Below, piece by piece: positions 23,127 to 34,334 of a stretch of DNA of 64,000 bases (its first letter is position 1; each line of letters opens with the position of its first letter). Where the stretch lies: positions 620,001-684,000 of the forward strand of contig NZ_PRDB01000002.1 in the NCBI RefSeq assembly GCF_002925905.1, given 5' to 3'. A program made the translations under genes and the position numbers. The notes below the pieces were generated by a model. It saw only the letters and a list, made by a program, of their open reading frames with translations, did no database searches and had not been told where the DNA came from. This DNA is from Klebsiella michiganensis. Lineage in GTDB: Bacteria; Pseudomonadota; Gammaproteobacteria; Enterobacterales; Enterobacteriaceae.

Positions 23127-23719
23127 GTGAACAGCTGGATTGGCAAAAAACCGACGGTCTGATGCCGGTCATCGTGCAGCACGCCGTTTCTGGTGAAGTG
23201 CTGATGCTGGGCTATATGAATCAGGAGGCGCTGGCGAAAACCGAAGAAACCGGCAAAGTGACCTTTTATTCACGGACCAAACAGCGTCTGTGGACCAAGG
23301 GGGAAACCTCGGGCAATTTCCTCAATGTGGTGAGCATCACCCCGGATTGCGATAACGATACCCTGCTGGCGCTGGTTAATCCGATTGGCCCAACCTGCCA
23401 TAAAGGCACCTCAAGCTGCTTTGGCGAAACCGGCCATCAGTGGCTGTTCTTATATCAGCTGGAGCAGCTGCTGGCGGAACGCAAACACGCCGACCCGGAG
23501 AGCTCCTATACCGCGAAGCTGTACGCCAGCGGCACCAAACGTATTGCGCAGAAGGTGGGAGAGGAAGGCGTGGAAACCGCGCTGGCCGCAACGGTGCATG
23601 ACCAGTTCGAGCTGAAGAATGAAGCGTCGGATTTGATGTATCACCTGCTGGTGCTGCTGCAGGATCAGGGGCTGAATTTGACGGATGTGGTGGAAAACCT
23701 TCGGAGCAGGCATAAGTAA
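23120..23719 (+). CDS. hisI: HisI (HisIE), bifunctional cyclohydrolase / pyrophosphatase
   Basis: The 199-residue fusion has an N-terminal phosphoribosyl-AMP cyclohydrolase (about 1-110, with [18 protein letters not shown] and the metal residues in [10 protein letters not shown] and CHKGTSSCF) and a C-terminal phosphoribosyl-ATP pyrophosphatase ([11 protein letters not shown] and [14 protein letters not shown]). It is the last gene of the operon and is followed by a GC-rich hairpin. Confidence 0.96.
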
Positions 23720-23726
23720 GTCATCA

Positions 23727-23752
23727 AAGGGAGGCGGCACAACGCCTCCCTT
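23727..23752. terminator. Terminator-like hairpin after hisI
   Basis: AAGGGAGGCG and CGCCTCCCTT are perfect 10-base arms around GCACAA. It lies between the convergent his operon and O-antigen locus. The U tract is short on either side, but position and stability fit a shared terminator. Confidence 0.65.
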
Positions 23753-23802
23753 GCAATATCAACATCGCCAGCGCGCTGTTTGATATCACCTGTTTATCGT
23801 TG

Positions 23803-25122
23803 TCATGACTTTTTTCGTGCAGTTATTTCTTTAACTAGCCTCAATGGTTTCGTCATTTTCCACGATAAAGATGAAACCAAATCTGTATAGCGCTGGGTCA
23901 GTTCATGGTACGCATTTTCGATGCTGAGCAATCTCTGTTGTTGAGTTTGATACTCGTCCTCTAAACGCGTATTGCGCTGTTCAAGCTCGTGGATAATGGT
24001 GGTTTTATCGCTAACCTGCGCCTTCAGCACATCAATTTCACTTCGCTGAGATACCGTCGACTGTTTAAGAGAAGTCATTTCTTCCTGCAGCGTTGAGTTC
24101 ATCATTTGTGCATGTTCAAGCTCGCGTAACGCTCTGTCTTTCAGAGAAAAAATATACTCTTCCGCTGACTGATTAACGATCCGGCCGTACGCAGCTTTGA
24201 TAAAGTCATCATAAAAATCATCACGATCGATTTCTAAAGATAAGATGAACGACTTTACTTGGTTAAACAACGGGTTAAACGTACTGCCAGAAATCGTATT
24301 GAGATGCCACTCAAGAAAAACAACGGCGTAATTATTAAAATCACGACTTCTGGACGCCAGTAAATCACGATCTTGCATAAACAAACGTAGCGAAGTTAAT
24401 GCCTCCAGCGCGCAGTGCCACGAATCTTCTCTGGTGGAGGAAAGCGACTCAGCGCGGTGGATAGTATGAGAGATTAAGATCTCATCAACCAGAGAGATGC
24501 GATTTGCTAACAGCATGAAACAACTCACAAAGTACAGGTCGTTTGTGGTTCTCAGCGGTTGAAACTCCAGGCCCATTGCCAGGATAGCTTCGCGTCTGAA
24601 GAGCTTATCCCATGGCCACCATATAAAGGCTCTGAAAAAATCGTCAGCAATTTCCCGTGAAGAGAAGACCTCTTTTTCAGGCAGTAAATCCTCACGCGCC
24701 GACAAAGGCATGAGAGAACGGGTATTGGTTTGCAAATCGACTGACTGGCACCGGCAGATAACAACATCCGTTTGCAGGGCCGTAGCCCGGTCGGACATTC
24801 TCTTTAACATCTCTTTATCGGCGTAATCGTCATCGTCGAGGAAAATGATATATTCGCCGGTCGCTACTCGTAAGCCGATATTTCGCGATTCGCCGCCACC
24901 GACGTTGCTCGGATTGGTGATAACCCGGACTCGCGAATCTTCACTGGCTATTTTAGTGACAATATCCAGCGTATTATCCGTTGAGCTATCGTTAACAAGG
25001 ATAATCTCAATCTCTTTTAAAGACTGGGCTAACACCGTAGTAAGCGTCTCAGCAATATATTCCGCGGCGTTATGGACAGGGATAATAACGGATACAATAA
25101 CGTTACTTGATTCATCAGACAT
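23803..25122 (-). CDS. Family 2 glycosyltransferase with coiled-coil C-terminus
   Basis: The 439-residue protein has an N-terminal GT-A domain (about 1-230) with SVIIPVHNAAEYI, VNDSSTDNT and the metal motif FLDDDDYAD. The last 120 residues form a predicted coiled coil (heptads from about 335) ending in the basic tail SLSWKMTKPLRLVKEI, seen at the ends of many cell-surface glycosyltransferases and suggesting membrane or partner attachment. It is the last gene of the O locus, beside hisI; similar genes are often annotated kfoC there. Its role in galactan synthesis is not established from sequence. GGTGA precedes the start. Confidence 0.8.
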   Translation of the reverse strand: MSDESSNVIVSVIIPVHNAAEYIAETLTTVLAQSLKEIEIILVNDSSTDNTLDIVTKIASEDSRVRVITNPSNVGGGESRNIGLRVATGEYIIFLDDDDYADKEMLKRMSDRATALQTDVVICRCQSVDLQTNTRSLMPLSAREDLLPEKEVFSSREIADDFFRAFIWWPWDKLFRREAILAMGLEFQPLRTTNDLYFVSCFMLLANRISLVDEILISHTIHRAESLSSTREDSWHCALEALTSLRLFMQDRDLLASRSRDFNNYAVVFLEWHLNTISGSTFNPLFNQVKSFILSLEIDRDDFYDDFIKAAYGRIVNQSAEEYIFSLKDRALRELEHAQMMNSTLQEEMTSLKQSTVSQRSEIDVLKAQVSDKTTIIHELEQRNTRLEDEYQTQQQRLLSIENAYHELTQRYTDLVSSLSWKMTKPLRLVKEITARKKS

Positions 25123-25253
25123 TCAATCACCTTCAAAATAAGAGGCACGCAATCATTAAACTCATCATGCGTTTGCTGAGCAGTTACATAGCTTAAAATG
25201 CAACCGCTTCGGAGGTGTTTGATTTACATGAAGCTGTAATCTCTTGCGTTACA

Positions 25254-26387
25254 TCATCCCTGAACCACATCATGATAAGTCTTTAAGGTCTTGCTAATGA
25301 TCATACCGCTAGAAAACTTATCCTGAACGCGTTGCCGTCCTTTGATACCCATCTCTACTCGTGCTTTGGGATTGGCTAACAAGAATTCAAGCTTATCGGC
25401 CAGCTCCTGCGGAGAGTTACTTTTCACGATAATGCCGTTATCGTTATTAATGATCAGGCTATCGCAGCCGCCAACATCGTAGGCAATGCAGGCCCGGCCA
25501 ACCGAGGAAGCCTCAAGCAGAATACGCGGCACGCCTTCGGAATAGATCGAAGGTAATGCCACAATGTTCGACTCCTCGATCAAGTCGCAGACGTTAGAGC
25601 TGTGCCCCAACCAGTTAATCAGACCTTCTTTATGCCATTGCTGGATCACCGCAAGGGATATAGCATCCTTATCGTTTTCAACGAGTATCCCGGCAACGTT
25701 TAGCGTAAAATGAATATTTCTTGCTTCGAGGATTTTCTTGGCTTCAATTAAATCCCCGAGCCCTTTACTCCAGAGCATTCTGCTGGCAAACAGCACAACC
25801 GGAACGTCACGCTCCTGCTCCAGAGAATATTTATAGATCTCCGGATTGATACCCGCGCCATCGATGACAATAGTCTGTTGATAGTCAATCCCGACAAAAC
25901 CCGCCAGTTTTTTACGATCTTTATCGTGCTCAAACATAAATATACTGCGCTTATTACTGGCAATATATTTGTAGGCCATGATGGTGATATTGCGCAATAG
26001 CTTAAGCAAACCCGTATCACCTGAAAATACACGACCCAGACCGACAAAACTCACGATGACGGGACGGTTGTTTGTCCTGGACAGGAGCCCACCGATCAGA
26101 CAGGGTTTAATAGTGATACAGTGTAAAAGGTCGGGATTAATTTCTTTAATGAGCTTTCGGGAGGCAAAAAAGGCCCGAAAGAAAGTTAATGCATTAAATG
26201 ATTGAGCATCAAGTGGGACATTATGACACTTAAAACCGAATGTTTTAAATTTATTCAGCACTTTACCGTCGACAAAATGACTGATGATGTGAATCTCATA
26301 ACCAGCATCTCGGGCGGCGATCGCACGATCAATCCAGTGCAAATCAAAATACCAATCCGAGTTTATGAAATAACACAGTTTTTTCAT
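25254..26387 (-). CDS. wbbO: WbbO, galactosyltransferase of D-galactan I
   Basis: The 377-residue GT4-family enzyme takes part in starting D-galactan I on the lipid carrier at the cytoplasmic membrane. The GT-B fold shows SFVGLGRVF in the N-terminal half and the GT4 donor-site region PSIYSEGVPRILLEASSVG (Glu residues eight apart) near 290-310. A GTG at 26399 right after the wbbN stop is also in frame, but ATG 26387 gives the 377 residues I recall for WbbO. It lies in the usual order wzm-wzt-wbbM-glf-wbbN-wbbO. Confidence 0.9.
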   Translation of the reverse strand: MKKLCYFINSDWYFDLHWIDRAIAARDAGYEIHIISHFVDGKVLNKFKTFGFKCHNVPLDAQSFNALTFFRAFFASRKLIKEINPDLLHCITIKPCLIGGLLSRTNNRPVIVSFVGLGRVFSGDTGLLKLLRNITIMAYKYIASNKRSIFMFEHDKDRKKLAGFVGIDYQQTIVIDGAGINPEIYKYSLEQERDVPVVLFASRMLWSKGLGDLIEAKKILEARNIHFTLNVAGILVENDKDAISLAVIQQWHKEGLINWLGHSSNVCDLIEESNIVALPSIYSEGVPRILLEASSVGRACIAYDVGGCDSLIINNDNGIIVKSNSPQELADKLEFLLANPKARVEMGIKGRQRVQDKFSSGMIISKTLKTYHDVVQG

Positions 26388-26399
26388 TGCTATATCCAC

Positions 26400-28462
<2,063 letters not shown>

Positions 28463-30355
28463 TTAACCAAGAATTGAGCGTCTAACTTTATAGTAGTATT
28501 TTGTTATCGTGTTTCGCCTCGGTGAACCGACAGGAGCATATTTATTAAGGAAAGGCATCAACGCTTTTTTGATCTTAGTCTGAAGCAGAACTGGCGTTTG
28601 CCCTGCAGTTTGCGCAGGACTTGATGAATTTACCGGAGATAACTGACGGAAATAGGTCTCTTTTTCCCATGGCGTATTGATGACGTTTTCCAGGAAATCG
28701 TCATAAAAGTCAACCTTGTCCGTATTCCACGGTTTATTCTCTCCGGCATAGTGAATCATATTCGGGTTCATTCTGGCTTTTAAAAAGCGCATATAGGTTG
28801 CGAACTGGAGATTGGGGAAAAAGTCATCCGTATTGCCATTACCGTGATAGACATTCCACTCCAGCGGTAAAAACTCAACCCGGCCATAGAAGACTTTGTT
28901 CATGATGTCCTGGTCGAGGAACCAGTATTTCTTCTCTTTGAGCGTCTTAATCAGCGCGGAGAAGGTATCTTCCTGCACCATCTGGGCAACGTTAAAAACG
29001 ATAATTCCCGCCTGGAAATACTCATCTGGATTGGTCATTTTAAGCGTTTTTTGCAGATACTCGCCGGCGGGCATCACACCATCTGCCGACTCCGACATCG
29101 CACCAAACTTGACGAAGCCTTCCATCACGATATCTTTAACGGCGGCAACAAGGTTTGTGCCGAGGTCGACATTGAGCAAAGTCGCAAGATCGGCCTTCAC
29201 CACAGTATCGGAATCGATAAAAATGACCTTCTCATATTCACGGAAAAGCTGCGGAATAAACAAGCGAGCATAGGTTGATGCGCTAAAGTGCGCGCGGGTA
29301 TGTACGCCATTCAATTCAGTAAAGGCATTCACATCAAAAAATCGAAGTGAAAAGTTTGTATGGGCCGAGACCAGTTTTATTAAGCGCTGCTTGTTAAGGT
29401 TACTCACCTTATTTTCCAGCACAACAATATCGTAATGGGTGTTTTTATCAGAATGGCGAACAATGGAGTTGATTAAGGCTCCACCGCTGATGGCATAGTT
29501 GTCATCAAAACTGATGACTATCGGCGCAGCGTGAGGAAAAACCGGTTCCAGCTTGCCGTTGAATGTCTCATTCGTCACGAAAGTGCGCTGAAGTTCTTTA
29601 ACTTTCAGGGCCCGGTCTTGCTGCTGCTTAATAATATAAATGTTAAAAAGACGCTCAGCAATATGTCCAATAACACGCTTTTCTTGCGCGTTATAATTAT
29701 TCATAGAGATGCGGCTTTCAAGATTAGTCAAAATCACGAAGAGCCATTCTGAATAATCTACGAACATATCTTTGTGCATCACAAACATGTTCGTATAATA
29801 GCCATCTGTGGCATTGTTAAACTGCTGAATAGCCGCTTTATAATCCGGATAAAGTTCTTCGACAACCTCCAGGGCAGCCAGATAGTCCTTTATATGTAAA
29901 AACTCACCTTTCTCATAATGATCGAGGTTATTTTTACTGCCGGCAGAGGTTACAGACCACTTCTTTGGTAACAGCAGGTCAAACCCTGAAATACAACCCT
30001 GGATTGCCGTGTCGGTTAAACCAAACTGCTTTTCGTACTCTGCATCAATAACGGGTGAATTAACGACGCCCCAATTATCTTCCGGAAAGCTCTGCTCTGA
30101 GGAAAAGTTCAGATGTCGGCGATAATGCATAAAGCCGACATAATCAGAAAGAGATTCATTTTTCCAAACCCAATAATGTGCTGTCAACTCACAGTAAAAA
30201 GGGTTTTTAAACGAAATATTATCACCTGTATCATCGCCAATACAGCCGATATCATTATAGGAGTTGGCTTTACCTACATGCAATGGTTTGATAATCGATG
30301 CATTAAGGAATGCGCTCGGCTTATGATGACAGGTATAGATCTTAATACTATTCAT
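28463..30355 (-). CDS. wbbM: WbbM, two-domain galactan I polymerase
   Basis: The 630-residue protein joins an N-terminal DUF4422-type glycosyltransferase (about 1-250, with HYWVWKN and GFMHYRRHL) to a C-terminal GT8-type domain from about 275, with the DXD motif FIDSDTVVKADL and closing HYAGENKPW. This pairing is that of WbbM, which polymerises D-galactan I by alternately adding Galp and Galf. The basic tail (last 50 residues) may attach it to the membrane. Length and domain order are normal. Confidence 0.93.
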   Translation of the reverse strand: MNSIKIYTCHHKPSAFLNASIIKPLHVGKANSYNDIGCIGDDTGDNISFKNPFYCELTAHYWVWKNESLSDYVGFMHYRRHLNFSSEQSFPEDNWGVVNSPVIDAEYEKQFGLTDTAIQGCISGFDLLLPKKWSVTSAGSKNNLDHYEKGEFLHIKDYLAALEVVEELYPDYKAAIQQFNNATDGYYTNMFVMHKDMFVDYSEWLFVILTNLESRISMNNYNAQEKRVIGHIAERLFNIYIIKQQQDRALKVKELQRTFVTNETFNGKLEPVFPHAAPIVISFDDNYAISGGALINSIVRHSDKNTHYDIVVLENKVSNLNKQRLIKLVSAHTNFSLRFFDVNAFTELNGVHTRAHFSASTYARLFIPQLFREYEKVIFIDSDTVVKADLATLLNVDLGTNLVAAVKDIVMEGFVKFGAMSESADGVMPAGEYLQKTLKMTNPDEYFQAGIIVFNVAQMVQEDTFSALIKTLKEKKYWFLDQDIMNKVFYGRVEFLPLEWNVYHGNGNTDDFFPNLQFATYMRFLKARMNPNMIHYAGENKPWNTDKVDFYDDFLENVINTPWEKETYFRQLSPVNSSSPAQTAGQTPVLLQTKIKKALMPFLNKYAPVGSPRRNTITKYYYKVRRSILG

Positions 30356-30368
30356 TTAATTACCAGAT

Positions 30369-31109
30369 TTAGGCCATTGCTTGTTTATAAAGTTCGATGA
30401 TTCTTTCAGCAGAACCGATTTCCCGCAGACGATGATTTTCGATCCAGACAACCCGATCGCATATCTTTTCCACATCACTCATGTTGTGGCTAACAAACAA
30501 TATTGTCACGCCACGATTTTTGAACTCTTTAATCGTCTTGATACATTTGGCCTGAAAAGAAATATCGCCGACGGCAAGCACTTCATCGATAATCAAAATA
30601 TCAGGCTCAACTTGACTGATAACAGAAAAACCAAGCTTCGCTAGCATACCGCTAGAATAGACGCGGATCGGCTCATCGATAAATTCCCCTAATTCCGAAA
30701 ATTCAATGATGCGCTCCATTCGCTGCTGCACCTCTTTACGGCGTAACCCAAGAAGTGTGGCATTAAGAAAAATGTTCTCGCGCCCCGTCAATTCTGGATG
30801 AAAGCCGCCGCCCAGCTCAAGCATTGAAGCGACTCGCCCACGCGTGGTGACCGATCCTTTTGTGGGTTTTATCACGCCGGCAACCAGCCCCAAAGATGTG
30901 CTTTTACCTGCGCCATTTCGCCCGATGAGCGCAACGGCCTCTCCTTTACCGACCGTAAAAGAAACATCCTGAATAGCAAGATATTTGCGGCCCTTCAGTA
31001 ATTGAAATGCTCTTTTGGGATAAAATATTAAATCTTTAATACCTGAGCCAATATGATGGTAAAGTGGATACTCTTTTGTCACATTATTAAAATCAATTAC
31101 TGGTTCCAT
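30369..31109 (-). CDS. wzt: Wzt, ATPase of the O-polysaccharide ABC exporter
   Basis: The 246-residue nucleotide-binding subunit powers export of undecaprenyl-linked galactan by Wzm. Walker A is GRNGAGKST, the ABC signature is YSSGMLAKL, Walker B is ILIIDEVLAVGD, and a switch histidine follows in FVSHNMSD. It lacks the extra C-terminal carbohydrate-binding domain, as expected for galactan I, where chain length is not set by a capped end. ATG 31109 overlaps the wzm TGA. Confidence 0.95.
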   Translation of the reverse strand: MEPVIDFNNVTKEYPLYHHIGSGIKDLIFYPKRAFQLLKGRKYLAIQDVSFTVGKGEAVALIGRNGAGKSTSLGLVAGVIKPTKGSVTTRGRVASMLELGGGFHPELTGRENIFLNATLLGLRRKEVQQRMERIIEFSELGEFIDEPIRVYSSGMLAKLGFSVISQVEPDILIIDEVLAVGDISFQAKCIKTIKEFKNRGVTILFVSHNMSDVEKICDRVVWIENHRLREIGSAERIIELYKQAMA

Positions 31110-31888
31110 CACAAGATCTCTGCAAAGCGATATTTTAATTTATTAAAAATACTCAAACCGATAACCGTCAGCACTATACCCGTCAAATATAATACTGAAA
31201 TATGCTCATAGTTTAAAACCCCATCCATAAATAAGTTGCGCCAGCTTAAAATCATACTCGCCAGAGGGTTATAGTCAATAACCCAGCTATATTTTGCCGG
31301 AATCATATCGGATGCGTATAAAATGGGCGTACAGTAGAACATCAACATAATACCGAGAGTCACAAATCTTTCCAGATCTCTAAAAAATAGATTCAACGTT
31401 GAAAAGATTATGGATATGCCAAAGGTGAATATCACCTGCCCGATAGCAATGAGCGGTATTCCCCACAGCCACGAAAGCGAAGGACGCATACCGTAGACAA
31501 AAAGAAAAGCGACGATGACAGGAATGGTACACAAGAAGTGTAACCCTTCCATCATGACATTACTGAGCGGGATAACTGAGCGCGGAAATACAGTTTTTTT
31601 AATAATTTGCGCATTAGCAATAAATGAAAAAAGTGAATTTGTTGCTGAGCTTGCAAACCACTGCCAGGGAAACAGCCCCGTTATTAGAAAAAGGGTATAA
31701 TTAGGTATCTGAACACGCATGATCAGTTTAAAAATAAAATAGTAGATCATCGCAAAAAGCAAAGGATTGGCAATTGACCATAAATAACCAAACACGCTAC
31801 TTTTATACCGTACCTTTAGATCTTTATTAGTGATAACAACAAGCAGGTCAAATAAATACCCTAGATTATACTTCATTTTTATACTCAT
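31109..31888 (-). CDS. wzm: Wzm, membrane subunit of the O-polysaccharide ABC exporter
   Basis: The 259-residue ABC-2 type permease has six predicted membrane segments and typical motifs (YLWSIANPLLFAMIYYF near residue 32, then LFPWQWFASS and a C-terminal DYNPLASMILSWR). It moves the finished galactan chain across the inner membrane with Wzt. It is the first gene of the O locus; a long leader carrying an ops element lies upstream. An ATG four codons later is an alternative start. Confidence 0.95.
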   Translation of the reverse strand: MSIKMKYNLGYLFDLLVVITNKDLKVRYKSSVFGYLWSIANPLLFAMIYYFIFKLIMRVQIPNYTLFLITGLFPWQWFASSATNSLFSFIANAQIIKKTVFPRSVIPLSNVMMEGLHFLCTIPVIVAFLFVYGMRPSLSWLWGIPLIAIGQVIFTFGISIIFSTLNLFFRDLERFVTLGIMLMFYCTPILYASDMIPAKYSWVIDYNPLASMILSWRNLFMDGVLNYEHISVLYLTGIVLTVIGLSIFNKLKYRFAEIL

Positions 31889-33170
31889 AAATTATTCTAC
31901 GAAATTTTAAGCATTTTGTTATGCACTTTAGATTTCGCGCTGTAGCTGACTAAACCCCCGTCAGCTGCGATAGCTCTAACGCCCGAACTTATAGATTGCC
32001 GGTAGATACCGTGACTTGTGCATCCGAGCTGAAAACCTAAGCACATAGATTAAAGCAAGATTTTCCCGAGTTTTGTCTCCGCTTTAATGCACTGGCAGCA
32101 GCCGACCATTGTAGATCTTGCATACCGAACTGGGACAAGTGAGATGCTGACCTGGAGATGACCAGTTAATGTGCTGTTTCATGGCAAACAGTAAAAACTG
32201 CTATTTTTCAGTCAGATACCCCCTCCCCTTAATGTTATGAGATAGCTTTAAATCACGCTACCGCCCTTGGCTGTCGCAACCAAACTGCGTAATGATTCAT
32301 CTATCTTGTCTGTCAGAACCTCCAGCGCCAGTTATCACAACCACAGCGCACTGGCTCAACGCCGTCCTGAGGTTAAACAGCGGCTGTCGAAAAAGTGGCC
32401 GCCCGTGACACCGGGTGTTGCTCGCTTGAAAACGATAAAGATTCAAGCAGGGGCACACTCTCGCTGTTTGCTTTCGCCTCATCCATCAGGAATTTCTCAA
32501 TTCGCTCATCCGACAAGCCTGTTTTTCATGCGTCACAGGGCTCTGTCTCCGTTATCTGCCCATTCATCTTCTGATGAATCAGCGCAAACTGTGCTCCAAT
32601 ATTGATTGAAATGACGCCAACAATCAGTTTAGTGTCATATTTAATGCTGCGCACAGGATAGCTGATTAAGCTGACAACACAATGGTCATGCAAATGAGCA
32701 GCAGCATTATAGCGCTGGTCTATAGGAATAAAAATGAAAATACGTTGCCAATCAATTCATATTGCAAATGATTCAGGAGGTAAACATAATTTAAACAAAA
32801 TTTAGAAAAGAAAACAACCCTCTGATTTAAAAAGAAAAATCTTAAAAACCCGCCTTCAATGTGAAATAATTGTAAACTCAAACATAAAATCAATTTTAAT
32901 CTGCGTTATTTCTCCGGGGCATAAACCATCCGGGCAGAACAGGGAATCCTGAGTACGCGATCAAACCATACGCAATCATTATCTTGCTAATCATAAAGCA
33001 CAGATAATGAATTTCATTCAAACTACAGAACGCCAGTACAAACCCATTGATATCCGGACGCCAGCGCTTCCCCAACGAACATATGAACATAATCAGCAAC
33101 GGTAAAGCAGGTGATCCACGCGGCAAGCCAGTGTAAAATCAACGAATAGATAGCGGGACACAGTCACCCC
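31889..33170. other. Long non-coding region between divergent wzm and uge
   Basis: About 1.3 kb without a convincing gene. It holds the leader of the O locus with the ops/JUMPStart element at 32254-32292 and presumably the promoters of both directions. A minus-strand frame at 32896-33126 (76 residues, two hydrophobic stretches) could be the remnant of a membrane protein, but I do not recognise it. A plus-strand frame at 32267-32605 overlaps the JUMPStart element and looks random. Confidence 0.6.
32254..32292 (-). promoter_or_regulatory. JUMPStart element with ops site for RfaH
   Basis: On the minus strand bases 32265-32254 read GGCGGTAGCGTG, an exact ops element, preceded by GCCAAG and a TTGGTTG stretch like the rest of JUMPStart. 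RfaH joins RNA polymerase at ops and suppresses termination in long polysaccharide operons. It is about 366 bases upstream of wzm, in the direction of that operon. Confidence 0.92.
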
Positions 33171-33181
33171 AGAGGATGAAT

Positions 33182-34189
33182 ATGAAATTTTTAGTAACTG
33201 GAGCCGCAGGATTCATCGGCTTTCATACCTGCAAGCGCCTTCTGGAGGCGGGTCATGAGGTTGTCGGCCTCGACAACATGAACGACTATTATGACGTCAA
33301 TCTTAAGCAGGCCCGTCTGGATTTACTGCAATCTCCCCTGTTCAGTTTTCACAAAATCGATCTCGCGGATCGTGAAGGCATCGCCCAACTTTTTGCTCAC
33401 GAGAAGTTTAACCGGGTGATCCATCTTGCCGCCCAGGCTGGCGTTCGCTACTCCCTGGAAAATCCGTTCGCTTATGCCGATGCGAACCTGATCGGCTACC
33501 TGAACATTCTGGAAGGCTGCCGTCATAATAACGTTGAGCACCTGATCTATGCCTCATCCAGTTCGGTTTATGGTTTAAACCGCAAGATGCCATTCTCGAC
33601 CGACGATTCGGTTGACCATCCGATTTCTCTGTATGCCGCGACGAAGAAAGCCAATGAACTGATGGCGCATACCTATTCCCACCTTTACGGTATTCCGACT
33701 ACCGGGTTGCGCTTCTTTACCGTCTATGGCCCATGGGGCCGACCGGATATGGCGTTGTTTAAGTTCACCAAAGCCATGCTGGAAGGGAAAAGTATCGACG
33801 TCTACAACTACGGGAAGATGAAGCGCGACTTCACCTATATTGACGATATCGCCGAAGCGATTATTCGTGTTCAGGATAAGATACCGCAAGCGGATCCGAC
33901 ATGGACAGTTGAAGCCGGGTCGTCGGCAACCAGCTCCGCGCCCTATCGGGTATATAATATTGGTAATAGTTCTCCCGTTGAATTAATGGACTATATCACT
34001 GCTCTGGAAGAGGCGCTGGGACTTGAAGCGAAAAAGAACATGCTGCCAATGCAGCCTGGCGACGTACTGGAAACCAGCGCTGATACCCAACCGCTGTACG
34101 ATCTTGTCGGGTTTAAACCGCGAACGTCCGTTAAGCAGGGGGTGAAGAACTTTGTGGAGTGGTATAAAGCATATTACCGGGTAGCATAA
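33182..34189 (+). CDS. uge: Uge, UDP-glucuronate/galacturonate 4-epimerase
   Basis: The 335-residue short-chain dehydrogenase-type epimerase makes UDP-galacturonic acid from the UDP-glucuronate produced by Ugd; in Klebsiella it serves core LPS and some capsules. The NAD loop is TGAAGFIGFHT, the catalytic set is SSSVYG plus YAATKKANE, and the late motif FVEWYKAYY is typical. ATG 33176 is also in frame, but it lies within the ribosome site AGAGGA (33171-33176), so 33182 is preferred. Confidence 0.93.
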   Translation: MKFLVTGAAGFIGFHTCKRLLEAGHEVVGLDNMNDYYDVNLKQARLDLLQSPLFSFHKIDLADREGIAQLFAHEKFNRVIHLAAQAGVRYSLENPFAYADANLIGYLNILEGCRHNNVEHLIYASSSSVYGLNRKMPFSTDDSVDHPISLYAATKKANELMAHTYSHLYGIPTTGLRFFTVYGPWGRPDMALFKFTKAMLEGKSIDVYNYGKMKRDFTYIDDIAEAIIRVQDKIPQADPTWTVEAGSSATSSAPYRVYNIGNSSPVELMDYITALEEALGLEAKKNMLPMQPGDVLETSADTQPLYDLVGFKPRTSVKQGVKNFVEWYKAYYRVA

Positions 34190-34334
34190 CAGGCCGTTAA
34201 CAAGCGGTCTCCGCCTGGTAGCGCCCACTTTTCCTGTTGCCTGGATCAACATTGTCTTTTCGGCGGGATAGTTTGCTGGAGCCCGGTATTTTTTGGGCAT
34301 ACCGGATACGTGTCTGCGGTAATCGTTACCGCCG

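Noticed and set aside
32267..32605. 112-codon plus-strand frame upstream of uge
   Set aside because: It overlaps the JUMPStart element on the opposite strand, lacks a ribosome site and encodes no recognisable motif.
32896..33126. 76-codon minus-strand frame with two hydrophobic stretches
   Set aside because: No ribosome site or family could be seen. It may be a membrane-protein remnant, but the evidence is too thin to call a gene.
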